DNA of 64,000 nucleotides, taken from assembly GCA_946699065.1 (NCBI GenBank), contig CAMPDV010001584.1, positions 43,574 to 107,573 of the forward strand. Direction: 5' to 3'. The DNA is from Loxodes magnus (taxonomy: Eukaryota; Ciliophora; Karyorelictea; Loxodida; Loxodidae). Shown piece by piece: positions 11,653 through 22,330 of the stretch. The position numbers and the translations under genes were made by a program. Each line of letters starts with the position of its first letter. Positions within the stretch are counted from its first letter, which is position 1. A model generated the notes under the pieces. The model did no database searches, was not told where the DNA came from, and was given only the letters and a program-made list of their open reading frames with translations.

Positions 11653-12255
11653 TTTATATTATGCTTAATTAATTAATTTCTATTTATTAGTCACTTTAGT
11701 TATATTAAGAGTATTGTTATTTGACTAAGGTTGTACCATATTTTTTGTACTATCTATTGCTATTAGTTGTAGTCATTAAATTTAAAATTTAATACAAAGC
11801 TTGTATATTTAAATCCTAATTTCTACCCTTTTTATGCTAAAAGCTATTTGCTTTAGTTATTTTAAATTGGATCAATAAATCTTTTGCATTTAGGAGCCTT
11901 AGCAAGTTTAAAGTTACATTGGAAATAAACTTTTATTACATAGATATTTTCATACCTAGTAAAGATAGTTTTGTATGCCCTAACTGATCTCATATTTTAA
12001 ATGATATCAAACTCCAAAGACATTACAAAAATATAATTCAGAGGCAAGATTAATAGACTTTAATAATAGTGGCCTTTCTCTTAATGATCTACCTAAAAGT
12101 TTTAGAAAAGTAAAATATTACTCATTAATAGAATCTCTAACTCATCAAAAATACATCGAGTCAAATAATTTTAGACTTATAGATTCCAATTAAGATACAT
12201 AGATAACATTATGAAGGTCTAATTTGTAATTTTCCTATTTTAAATTTCTGGTAAA
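11653..12255 (+). other. Coding-like stretch upstream of the REJ-like gene
   Basis: Two short plus-strand segments have protein-like residue use: one around IDIFIPSKDSFVCPNW (about 11900-12010) and one around SGLSLNDLPKSFRKV (about 12060-12200). They are in different frames and I cannot join them into a gene model. They may be upstream exons of the next gene or an unrelated relic. Confidence 0.3.
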
Positions 12256-15253
12256 ATGAAAATTTTAAATCTTCGTATACTTGTTAGTTTAACTAAGACG
12301 ATGAAGGTTTATATCTCCGGTGATGAGTATAGAGAGATTATTTTGCAGGATGACTGCACATTGTATAAAATAGTGATTGATAGTCCAAGCGAAGAATTGA
12401 GATATAATTAAGTTGATAAGTTACAGACTAAAACCAAACTTCATATAATTAGTCATAAAAAAAGAAATAGAAGAAAAATATAATTTCTTTACATCTTCCA
12501 TTACCTTATTAGGATAATAGTTTACAGTGGAAACAATCTTAGAACTTAATATAAGAATCTATTTCAGCAATCAAAAATAAACATCTGATAAAGTGTACTT
12601 ACATATAACCAGTAATAAAATATCTCCAGTTTCTATAGTGATACAGAATAATGAATATAACATAATTAACCCAACTATTATCTTTATAATGTATAGAGTT
12701 GTTTCTAATTCAAGCTTAAATATCGAATCAATTTCTTGTTACCAAAGTCCTGGTAATATTTTATAAACTGCTACCTTCTTTGCCGCATCATTGCTTATAC
12801 AAATCAATGCTTAAGAACTGGAGTAAGGAAATTACAATATTCACTTTTAAGGAGTGACTGTTGCTATATCCAGTGATTCAGAGTTCATCGTATCTGGAAG
12901 TTATGATACTACGGTAAGTATACTAGCAAAAATAATCTATGCTAACGGGGTTCCTCAAATTGAAAATTTTATAGTGAGCTCTCAAAAAGGAAAAGCGTTA
13001 ATTACCTTATTTACTCTAAAGTGTGATGATACTACTGATTTAGATGAAAATTATCCCTTAAGACGCCGTTTTTTTTACATAGGATCATTCAATCAAGAAT
13101 TTCATTTAAATTAGATGAGTAATTTTTACACTAAAAGCTTTAAGTTACTTTAAGTAGATTATAAAGGTTCATTAGTAGTAGAAATCACCGTCTATGACTA
13201 GTTTAACGCATCTAATAAAATGTTTTTTACTATCTAAGAAGAAAGGATATTATAATCCTTATCTTAGGAAATATAAACCCTATAAATTAGATAAGGATTG
13301 TAATTAAAATTTATCTACCTAAGCACTAAGCTACTCCAGAGATCTTAAAGTATACTTTGTTGCAATCTTTCTTTTTAAAGAAGCAATCCATGTGAGTTGG
13401 AAGATTTACGTTATATATTATATAAATCTTTCGGTTTACTAAATATCTGAAAAAACAAATGAAGGATTCTATGTAAAAACGTAAACTGAAGAAAGTGAAA
13501 ATCTAAGTCGGATATATTTTATGCTATAACAAAACTTAAACACCTTCAAATGTAGTGCGTCAAATGTGAGATATTAACGAATAAAAATGAAATAATAGAA
13601 CATCATCCTCAATAGAAAAAATCCAACTAACTAACTATTAAAAGTGTAAATTGTAGTTAGTCAGGATTTATTATACTCGCTTCATTTTTATAAGAGGCTG
13701 AAGAATAAGAACATGAGGAGTAAAATAAGAAAAGCAAAATGATGGAGAACCAGATTTAGAATTTGACTTGAATAGAAAAAGAGAGTATAATGAAAATTAT
13801 TAAAGCTATAAGCATCCAGTTATTGCTTACTCATTAGTTATCTTATGCTTTATATTTTTCAATTTATATATTTATAATTCTGCATGTAATATCAAAAGGC
13901 AAAAATAAAATTTAGATAGAGCTTATATTTTAATTCTTTAAATCTACCAGAACTATCCTAATGAGCTATTAATGTTTTCATAACAAGTCCTTGATTAAAG
14001 ATTCAATCCCAAACTTTTTAAAAAACTTCATTTTGTATATAGATTTTATTATTGATTCGCTATACTTACTGGTAAACCTTATGATTGCTACTTAATAGAA
14101 AAGTTTAGGCTAATATTTTTGAATTATGGCTTTAGTAGGTTTTGGAATGTCTGTATGTAAGCAGTTTGTATAAAGATTTTAGTCCAGTTTAAGAAAATCT
14201 AGTAAGGCATTATTTTTAGCTGCTGCGTTTTATTCTTGAATTCCATTTAATATATTTTTACGTTTTTTAACACTGAAGAAATGATTCTTGACTATCTTGT
14301 CTCATTATCAGCTACATTTTCTATTATTCTATTTGATTAATTCTAGTCTTTTTAGTATGATATAATGCTGAGATTAAAAATGAATAAAAATAAATTCTAA
14401 ATATCATAAGGAGTTCATCCTTCATAAGATGGTAAGTAGATGAATGAGGTTAAAATGAGAAATAAAGTAAACTCTTTCCTTGCAGAGTTGTTTTAGTCAG
14501 TTTTAATTTAGAATAATAGCATATTAAAACTTTATTTTAATTGAGAAATTTAAGATTAACAGCTTATAAATATTTTATTTACTTTCATATGTGTAGTTTT
14601 ACTCATTTAATTCAGAACTTTTATACAGAACTTTAATTTTATTAATAGCTAATTTACTTAGATTGGCTAAAAGAATTTTAATTTCTTTTTCTTAAGTTTT
14701 ATCCAGTTTGATTTATTAAGTTTTATCCAGTTTGATTTATTAAGAATAAATTGAATAAATTTATACTAGATTTAGAAGCAATTTTTATTTATTTTGGTAA
14801 AAGTTTATAACAAATTTTCACAAGAAGCCTCAGTTTTTATGTAAATTTTAATAATTTTTCCGAGATTCTTAAAACTGAAGGCAGAAGACATAAAAATAAA
14901 ATTGATTACAAAAATAAAAAGTAAATATTTAGGAAGGTAATAAAATATATGGCTCTTAAAACTATTATTGCTTAATATTTCTAGAAAAAAGTCTATAAAA
15001 AGAAATAATTTTGAAAATTAGAAGAGACTTTCCTGAGCATAATATAATTGATAAAAAATGTATTGAATTAGATTAAGATTTGTTCTCAGATAAAGAGAAT
15101 ATAAATAAAAATTTTTAACTTAAAAAATAATTAACTTAGTTTATAGTAAAACAGATTAAAAATATTTCTAAAGAAGTAGATAATGATATAAATTTAAGTT
15201 TATCTTAATAATTTTAAATGTTTTCTCTGACTGATAAAATAGTATTAGAGTGA
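12256..15253 (+). CDS. REJ/polycystin-like multi-pass membrane protein (model incomplete)
   Basis: An extracellular PKD/REJ-like segment (MKVYISGDEYREIILQDDC; SITLLGQQFTVE; KCDDTTDLDENYPLRRRFFY; SFNQEFHLNQMSNFYTKSF) is followed by a GPS-like Cys pair (CVKCEI ... NCSQSGFIILAS), then membrane spans (YKHPVIAYSLVILCFIFF; later IINILFTFICVVLLI) and an acidic tail ending LTDKIVLE-TGA. The coding signal moves between frames four times. Small GT...AG intervals of 23 nt (about 12278-12300), 13 or 19 nt near 12450, and 31 nt near 14990 could be introns; the change near 13735 has no fitting intron and may be a frameshift. The true start may lie upstream. The family call rests on motif order, not on alignment. 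Confidence 0.45.
14693..14740 (+). repeat. Tandem 24-nt duplication inside the REJ-like gene
   Basis: Two identical adjacent 24-nt units; in the frame used there they encode SFIQFDLL twice. Because 24 is a multiple of three the frame is kept. It is a recent, exact duplication. Confidence 0.85.
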
Positions 15254-16240
15254 ATTAATATAAAATTCACTTATGGTAAATAAAAGTTTTCAGATTTTAT
15301 TAATTAATTTTTTATTTATTTTAAAGAAATTAAATGAGTTTAATAACTTTTTGATTATTAGAAGTGATAAATAACTTAATATGTTTGTATGATTTAAAAG
15401 TCTTCTATAATTAAAAATTAATTAATTAAAATATAGCAAAATATTATAATGATAATATGTTTTAATTTATTAATTTACACTATGCTTAATAACTATAATT
15501 ATATAATATATTTAAATATTCTTTATTTATAATTATCTTAAGACTTAAATAAATATTTTCCTTTATATCTATTATGTTTAGTAATTTTATTATGCAAATT
15601 TCACAGTTTAAAAAGTGACTAAACTTAATAGGGAATAATCATTAGTTTTTCCATTTAAATTATATATGAAATGTTTTAGATCATTACCCCCAATAATTAT
15701 AAATTTTTGCTATATTTAATAATAATTAATTGCTCATTAGATAAATATAGATATTACTAATAAGAGCTAGTTCCGAAATTTTTCTTGGAAATATAATATT
15801 TGAACAAACCTTTATAAATAAATGATAGAAATATGAATTAATTTAATTTTTAATTATAATAATATTAAATCATATATAAATAAAATTATTTATTAGAGGA
15901 ATAAATTTAATAATGTAGTATTTTTAATTATGCTTAAAGTCTATACTCTTAAAAATTGCTGATTGAGTTTATAAAATAAATTAATTTATACATTCTTAAG
16001 CTTAATGCTTTGACAAAAATAAATAGGAAATTTACCTAATTTAGGACTAACTTTCTTAGTTAGAAGAAAGTTAAAAATATAAAAATTGTTTTTGATGTTT
16101 CGTTTCTGCTTATATATGTATAAAATTATATTAATGAAGAATCAAGCTATTTAATAAGCCTCATTGCATAATATATATTTAACTCTTAAATTATTTTTTC
16201 AATAGTTTATTGATTGTAAGAAAATTTGAGTAATAATAGT
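15254..16240. other. AT-rich spacer
   Basis: Nothing recognised on either strand. Confidence 0.6.
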
Positions 16241-16312
16241 TCCGTAGCTCAATAGTTAAGAGTATTTGAATGGTAACCTAAAAGTCAAAGATTCAAATCC
16301 ATCTGGTGGGTT
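16241..16312 (+). pseudogene. Degenerate tRNA-like sequence
   Basis: TCCGTAGCTCAATAGTTAAG resembles an A box and D arm, and AGATTCAAATCC resembles a B box and T loop at the right spacing. The acceptor and T stems do not pair well, and the anticodon arm is weak (the loop would show GGT). It is probably a decayed tRNA or tRNA-derived sequence. It lies about 35 bp from, and convergent with, the tRNA-Thr gene. Confidence 0.35.
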
Positions 16313-16346
16313 TATTAATTTCTTTAATTTTAAATGAGATTCAAAA

Positions 16347-16419
16347 AGCCTCCACGTGGGCTCGAACCACGGATCTTTCGCTTACTAAGCGAATGTTCTG
16401 CCAACTGAGCCATAGAGGC
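16347..16419 (-). tRNA. tRNA-Thr (anticodon AGT)
   Basis: 73 nt in the minus sense. Acceptor GCCTCTA pairs with TGGAGGC; the D arm is GCTCAGTTGGCAGAAC; anticodon stem TTCGC/GCGAA closes the loop TTAGTAA; T stem CGTGG/CCACG is perfect. There is no intron or encoded CCA. A T-run follows as a Pol III terminator. Compared with the copy at 45.55 kb it has three changes, one of which (GAAC for GAGC) breaks a D-stem pair, so this copy may be the weaker one. Confidence 0.93.
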
Positions 16420-16639
16420 TTATAATTTTATTAATAAAGTTTTATTATAAACATAAAGATTTCACTTGTAAAACTAATAAAAATGAGAATCAATCTTTTC
16501 TTAATATAAGATATTAGAAAATAATTTAAGTCATAGAGCTTTTAAATAGATTATGAAATATTAATATTTTTTATGATTAATTAAAAAAATAGTCATATTT
16601 TACGCAGCTCAAGGAAAATAGGGTTTAATAACATCTTAG
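16420..16639. other. Spacer
   Basis: AT-rich. A slightly richer stretch near 16600-16635 leads into the next element. No gene is seen. Confidence 0.4.
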
Positions 16640-17280
16640 AGAAACTAAAACAGAAAAATGGCTTTAAAGGGGGCACCCACTTAATTGTGAGTCCCACTTC
16701 TAAAGAGAGATTTAGGAAATAGACTAAAAATATAATTCGCTCGAAAGTCTCGATTCTCACCACACAATAGTAAATAAGCTATGATTAACTGATTAAAGAG
16801 GTACTAGACCTCTAGTAAGAGGTAAAAAGCCGAAGAAAGACAATAAAAGAATGATGGAAAAACTTGAAATAGCAAAATAAATAAAATCGAGACTCACGAT
16901 CCAAGAAAGAAAACCTAATTCATTCTTAAATTTTCACAAAATTAGAGCAGTTTATCTCAAACTTGCAATAGAACCAGAAAGAACTGATCAATAAATTAGA
17001 AAAAATAGAAGAAAACAATTACAAGTTGCAGTGTTAAATGTAATTGAGAGAATAAAGGAATAATCCAATGAAAGATGAAGGTGAAAAAAATCAAGAATTC
17101 AGCTTAAAAGACAAGCAAAAAGATGCTTTTAGCGTAACTCTCGAATGTTTTTGTGGAAAAGTCGCTATAAATTTCTCAATTTCAAGTAAGAATATTGAAG
17201 CAAGTAGAAGTAGTTGGAGAACAAAAAGAAGATATTATAGCAACTAAAACTATCAAAAGAAAGAGAAATATTACATTATA
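16640..17280 (+). mobile_element. Gag-like retroelement remnant
   Basis: Starts near 16656 with MALKGAPTQLWVPLLKRDLG, similar in style to the MAG- and MAP- starts of the other family members, then basic and charged helical sequence. The zinc-knuckle end is poorly preserved. It is GC-richer than its flanks. A broken copy with several breaks. Confidence 0.45.
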
Positions 17281-17962
17281 AAAAATTTGGGGAAATTAGT
17301 AATAAAAAGATATCTAGGTATAAATTCTAATTAAATTTATAACTTTAAAAATATAAAATTAATAAAAATATATTAAATGTAAAATTTCTATGCTAAAAGA
17401 ATATTTCTAGAAAAGTAAAATAATTAATTTTTCCTCTTCTCGATACAACTAGAAATTATAGAAATAATTTATTAAAATATATAACCAAAGAAAGTATCAT
17501 AATTATATAGAAAATTCAAACTTTACAAAAATTTATGTTTAAAAAATTTAGATAAAATAGAATCTTAAAAGTTTTTTAAAAACTAATATTAAAAATTTGT
17601 CTGATATAAGTTGCTTTAATTAATAATTGAAATATATTATAAAAAACTAATTAAGTTCTTTATTAATTTTAAATAGGTCTAAATTAATAAATATATTAAT
17701 TTATCTAATTTAGCTTATTTGTTCATATCTAAAAATAAATTAAAAAGTCTTTATCTTCTAATTATAAAAACGCGATTTTACTATTCTAATAAGCACAAAA
17801 TTTATCTATAATTTTCATTAAAGCCACATAAATTTAGTTTTTACTTTTACTAAAATTAAAAATTTCATATTAGAATATCTTCACAAAAAATAATAATAAT
17901 GATATTAAATAAAGAAGCAAGAGTAATTTAAATATTTTTTATATCTAACTAAATAATTAAAA
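17281..17962. other. AT-rich spacer
   Basis: Nothing recognised. Confidence 0.55.
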
Positions 17963-17984
17963 ATATTATTATTTATTATTTTAT
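17963..17984 (+). repeat. Target-site duplication, left copy (22 nt)
   Basis: Identical over 22 nt to 18947-18968; the pair brackets the gag-like element exactly. The sequence is A/T only, so some chance similarity is possible, but full identity with correct placement supports a true duplication. Confidence 0.65.
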
Positions 17985-18946
17985 ATATAGAAAAAACCTT
18001 TCAAAAAAAATGGTTGAAGGTTTCAAGTCAGGCTTCTATACCACCTAGGACATAAGTCTTGACTCAATTCCTTCTGCTAGGTCTAGCTTTGCCATCAGCA
18101 TATCATTGTCCTTCTTCTCTTGACCTCTTCCTGGAGGTTCAGTACCATTTTGATGAGCTACTCCATGCTCATCTGGCCAGAAGAGTTTATCTCTGATACC
18201 TCCTGGTGAAGAACAGACTTCAACTGTTTCCTCGGTTTCTCGCTTGAGGTTGGAGTTTCCGTATGTATATTCTTCAAGGTTGGCTTTCGTTCGTTTTGTT
18301 AGATTCAAAGTTGTTAGTTCAGTATTGGTTAAGGTTGTGATTGAGAAGATTGTTAAGATTATTAAGACTTGGTTTTTTGCTTCCTCCGTTCCTTTTTGGT
18401 TTAGGAAGAGGAAAGAGATATTAACGCCTTTTGGAATATCTCACAAAGTCAGACTAACGAATCCTAAAATTTTTCTTTAGAAATTGGATAACAGACTCGG
18501 AAAAGTGGAAGAGAAATTGTAAACTTTTAAGAAAGAGTAAAGCGAAACTGGAGCTATACAAATGGAAATCGAAGCCTAGAAAGAGCAAACAAATCAAGGA
18601 AAATAATTCAAAATAAAAAAGAAATGTTTCTGCTGTGGAAGCATATGACATTTTTATCGGAAGTGTTAGAAATTCTAGTAGAAATAAAAAAACTATTGGA
18701 TAAAAGAACAACAAAAGAAGAAAAAAGAAGAAGTAAGAATGAAAAGAATGAATTGCAACCCGAATGGTTCAATATACAAGATTAAGATGGAATCAAGGCA
18801 AGTTAAAGGAGGGAAAATCTGGAAAAATCTGAGTTCCCAATCTCGCTAAAATTGGGTGACCCGAACTTTTATATTTAACAGCAGGGAGCATGAACTGCTG
18901 TCTTTTTGACGGGGTTGGAAATCCCTAAAGCGGAAAACTTAAAATA
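17985..18946 (+). mobile_element. Gag-like CCHC retroposon bounded by a 22-nt duplication
   Basis: A compact element of about 960 bp. The 5' part (18045-18308) also reads as a clean peptide on the minus strand (KRETEETVEV, LFWPDEHGVAHQ), which is likely incidental or a second component. The plus-strand part (about 18470-18740) encodes a coiled coil, an MEIEAQ version of the family motif, and the zinc knuckle CFCCGSIWHFYRKC (C-x2-C-x4-H-x4-C, Trp from TGA). The 3' tail has hairpins CCCAAT/ATTGGG (18836-18856) and ACAGCAG/CTGCTGT (18878-18901), both shared with 1-418. No polymerase is encoded, so it must have been moved in trans. A long duplication fits target-primed insertion better than LTR integration (inference). 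The copy is broken. Confidence 0.65.
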
Positions 18947-18968
18947 ATATTATTATTTATTATTTTAT
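18947..18968 (+). repeat. Target-site duplication, right copy (22 nt)
   Basis: Matches 17963-17984 exactly, immediately after the element's 3' tail. Confidence 0.65.
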
Positions 18969-19159
18969 CCTTTAAACTATTTATTAATAAAACTTACTAT
19001 TTTATTATTTAATTTAGTATTTATTAGTTATTTATGTTTTTAATTTCTTAATTTTTTTAATTTAAATAAGGATATATTATAATTAATCTAAAAATATACT
19101 TTTTATTTTAAAATTTCTATATTATTCAATTATTCCATAAATAATTAATACAGTCTTAC

Positions 19160-19620
19160 TCAATTTTAGTAAGTTATTTATACTTTTATTTAAATAAATT
19201 TTATTTTCTTTCTTTATAATTTAAATAAACTTGATTATGTTCTAATAATAACTATCTTTATTTATTTTTACCAGTTTAGCTTTTAATTTATTCAAAATAA
19301 ATGCATTATAATCTCACTAAGGTACTTTATTACTTGTTAAGCTGCTTGAATTTTTTATGCTATAGCTGGAATTTTATTTTATGTCTAGTGTTTTGAAAAA
19401 TAAAGTTAAAATAATGTAGATATAATAAAAAATTTAACTTGCAACTAGAATAAATTATAGCAAGCAAAGTAATTTAAAGAGAAAAAATGATTTATACTGA
19501 ACTAAGATAATATCACAAAAGGAGATAAAGTAACTTTTAGTTTGAAGCATTCTAAATTAGAAAATAAAAAAGCACAAAAATAAATAAGAGAATAAAAAGC
19601 GAATGCTTAAAAAATGAGGA
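19160..19620 (+). pseudogene. Decayed 3' end of a surface-protein family gene (A type)
   Basis: About 19490-19600 aligns by eye with the C-terminal tail of copy A (A: FIDRTQDKISQGEIKQVNFE; here a reading like YWTKIISQKEIKQLLV). The preceding 300 bases show weaker similarity to the last membrane spans. It is heavily decayed. Confidence 0.35.
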
Positions 19621-20869
19621 TAGATATTAAATATTTTAGTAAGAATAATATTAAATTAAATCATTTTGTATAAGATTTAAACTTATTTACTATATTTGGT
19701 TTGTATAATTGATATCTATTAATCTTTTATCTATATTCATAGAAATTACCTTACACTCTTTATTAATTATTAAAATAAAGATAAAGTTTTTGTCAATATT
19801 TTACAAAACAACTACCAGTTTATGAAGAATCAAAATTGATCGCATATGGTTTAAAATGATTAGTCTCCTAGTCTGCTTAATATAAATTTCTTTTAATCCT
19901 TCATTTTGAAACTTGTGTATATTTTTAGAATTTTCTCATTATAAAGTTTTATCTTAAAAATAATTGAAAACTAAATTTTTAATTTTACAAAAAATTTCAA
20001 TTTTTTAAGAAAAACTTAAAGCAATAAAAGAGAAATTACTTGTTTGGCAATGTAAAAATATAGTGAAGATAAGGATAAATAGCTTTTACCTAGATTACTC
20101 TAATTATATCTGTATTCAACAAACTTTATTATTATAATAACTTTCTTAGAATTAAGTTACAAGTAAAAAGAAAAGCATAATAAGCAAAGATTTAATCTAA
20201 TATCTATTTTGCTGCTTATAAAAATTTATAAATAAAAGATGAGTAGGGGAATATAAAATTTTAATAATAATGTCAATTAAATAAATTTTAATACAGAGCA
20301 GCTCTTATGTTTTTAGATAAAGTTTAATGTTTTATAATAAAAAACATTATAATTTTAAAATAAATAACTTAAAATAATACAAAAATATTTATAATTTATC
20401 ATTATTTTTTAAGATGCTTTAAATACCTATTCCGATATATTAAAATGTATATCTATTTTATAAATAATTAAATTTAGCTTTCAGAGTAAAAAATCTAATT
20501 AAAATGATGAAAAAAACATCAAGAAATTGGGATTAGTTTTTATATAATTTCTTGCTATAACTAACTAGCTTGGGTAGAAATTCAAATTTTACTTTTATAG
20601 TAGATGAAATAAAAACTAAGATAAGAGGATTAAATTATAAAAAATGAAAAGTTGGGAGACTAATTATTAAGGAATGTATTAACATTTGATTAAATAAAAT
20701 AATAAAAAAGTCTTGAAGAAAAATTTAAATCAATTATTTCAGAATGTACTGATTAAGTAGATTTTATTAAATTTCTATATTAAATTAAAAGAATTAAGAA
20801 ATTAGAAAATTAATTTAATTTAATTATTATTTACAATCCTCTAAATAATGATTAATTATATATTTAAAA
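19621..20869. other. AT-rich spacer
   Basis: No convincing gene or RNA. Short GC-richer patches around 20520-20660 lack a consistent reading. Confidence 0.45.
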
Positions 20870-21420
20870 CTGAATGATATTCCTATCTAATTTCTTTGAA
20901 TAAAAGTTATTTAATCAAATATTGATTTTACAAGAGGCCAGAAAATAAAGTCTGAAATTGTTTCAATTTTAAATTAAAAGAAAAGAAAATTATAGTAAAT
21001 TAATGGGAAAATGAATTCAGACTTTATTATAATTAAGAAGGCTAATTACAGGGAAAAAATAATTCCGACTAAACAAAGAAACTCCTTATATCTAATATAA
21101 AGTTAATAAATTCAATAATAAATGAATGGAACTCAACCTATGGTAAACTATAATAAAGAACAATCTAAAAATCATCAGGATTTATGATAGACTTAATTTA
21201 AAAAAAATTTGAAGTTAATGCTTTTATTAAGAAATAAATTTTTATTTGTGATGAATCAATGGATTTCTATGAATAGAAAAACGAAGAAGAAATATAAGAA
21301 AAGAAGTTGAAAATAAGTTTTAAGGAAGTGTTAACAGCATTTAGTTATACTATTTCAGTAGTTCGAAAAAGTAAAATTGAATGGATTTCCATGAATATTA
21401 AAGTGAAGAAAGTAAGAGAC
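20870..21420 (+). pseudogene. Damaged relative of the orphan gene at 8.4 kb
   Basis: Residues matching the 134-residue orphan appear in order but in shifting frames: QQINGKMNSDFIIIKKANY, then NKWMELNLW and NLKIIRIYDR, then KFEVNAFIKKQ and a longer tail (SFKEVLTAFSYTISVVRKSK) not present in the orphan. At least two frame changes are needed, and the reading stops where the next mobile fragment begins, so it appears truncated by that insertion. Function unknown. Confidence 0.45.
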
Positions 21421-21592
21421 CTTAGTATCTGGCATCCTTCATCAATAACGTTACTGATGCCTCTTATGTATTTATCTTCTCTCTTGGCTCTTACAAAATT
21501 CTTGTTCAGTTCTTCGTCTATAAATACTTCCTGGTACCAGATCTTAAGTCAATGTTAGTTGGAGGAATGCTCCTTCAAATATAGGTGAAATC
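21421..21592 (-). mobile_element. Mobile-element coding fragment
   Basis: In the minus sense it opens with GGAGCATTCCTCCAAC and reads SNQHQLKIWYQEVFIDEE, then NFVRAKREDKYIRGISNV. The first half matches the start of the 9214-9530 element. It abuts the damaged orphan relative. It is a fragment of a broken element; the family is not recognised. Confidence 0.5.
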
Positions 21593-21925
21593 ACTGTCGA
21601 TAATAATAATTATTATCATATCCTGGAAAAATAACTAAAGTTTAGATAAAAATTAAATATTATCCAATAAAAGATTTCTTACGTTGTAAATTTCGTTGCT
21701 TATTAGTGCTAAGTTATTTTAAAGCATAGGCTCCCATGAATTATTAGATATAAATTTATGGGTCATTTTTGTATATTTGCTTTATAATTTAGCATTCAAT
21801 TTTATGGAATTGTACTATTGTTAAATCAAAACAATTCATATACAATCTTACTTTAGATTTTACATTCCTTAGAAGAAGTAATCTCTTTAGAATTTTTTTT
21901 TCTGCATTTATTATAATATTATATT
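21593..21925. other. Spacer between mobile fragments
   Basis: AT-rich with no gene; it includes the short palindromic run AATAATAATTATTATTAT-like sequence near 21605. Confidence 0.4.
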
Positions 21926-22330
21926 ATATAAATGGATGTCAGCCGCGTCAGTCAAACTAGTAGGTAATCTGGTGCAGTGCATACTACATTGCAAGTAATC
22001 TCGCACTAGATGCCACCACGGGGAAGGGTGGATAAGCTCTGTTGAGACGTATCTAACTTACCCCGAGGGTTCTCTCTAGTAGTATGAAAGTTTGACTGAC
22101 GGGCCTTCTAATTACCAACTTAATAACTATCTCTTATTTGGACCTTATTCAAGAAGACTGAAGCATTTTACTCAAAATTTTAGAATAATTTTTAATAAGA
22201 AGATTCCCCATTTGGAGAAGCTGACATAACTCATCGGACCTCTAGAATTTAACAAGAATCATGAGAACATTTTTAAATATTAAATATTAATATTGAAAGA
22301 GCTGTGCGCCATCGAGGTGCTACGCGCTCT
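21926..22330 (+). ncRNA. Structured RNA element, copy 1 (SINE-like)
   Basis: A GC-rich 400-nt block. A 12-bp perfect long-range stem pairs GTCAGTCAAACT (21947-21958) with AGTTTGACTGAC (22089-22100). Inside are CTGGTGC/GCACTAG (21969-21975 with 22003-22009) and CCACC/GGTGG (22013-22017 with 22027-22031). The 3' end (22296-22330) is the hairpin AGAGC ... GCTCT shared with 9489-9523. Copy 2 at 52278-52675 keeps several stems with paired base changes, arguing for selection on RNA structure before or during spread. No open protein reading fits both copies. Possibly a SINE derived from a cellular structured RNA. Confidence 0.6.

Noticed and set aside
21926-22330. Group I intron or rRNA fragment
   Set aside because: The conserved group I core segments and recognisable rRNA blocks were not found, and the element carries its own 3' hairpin and, in the second copy, a flanking duplication.
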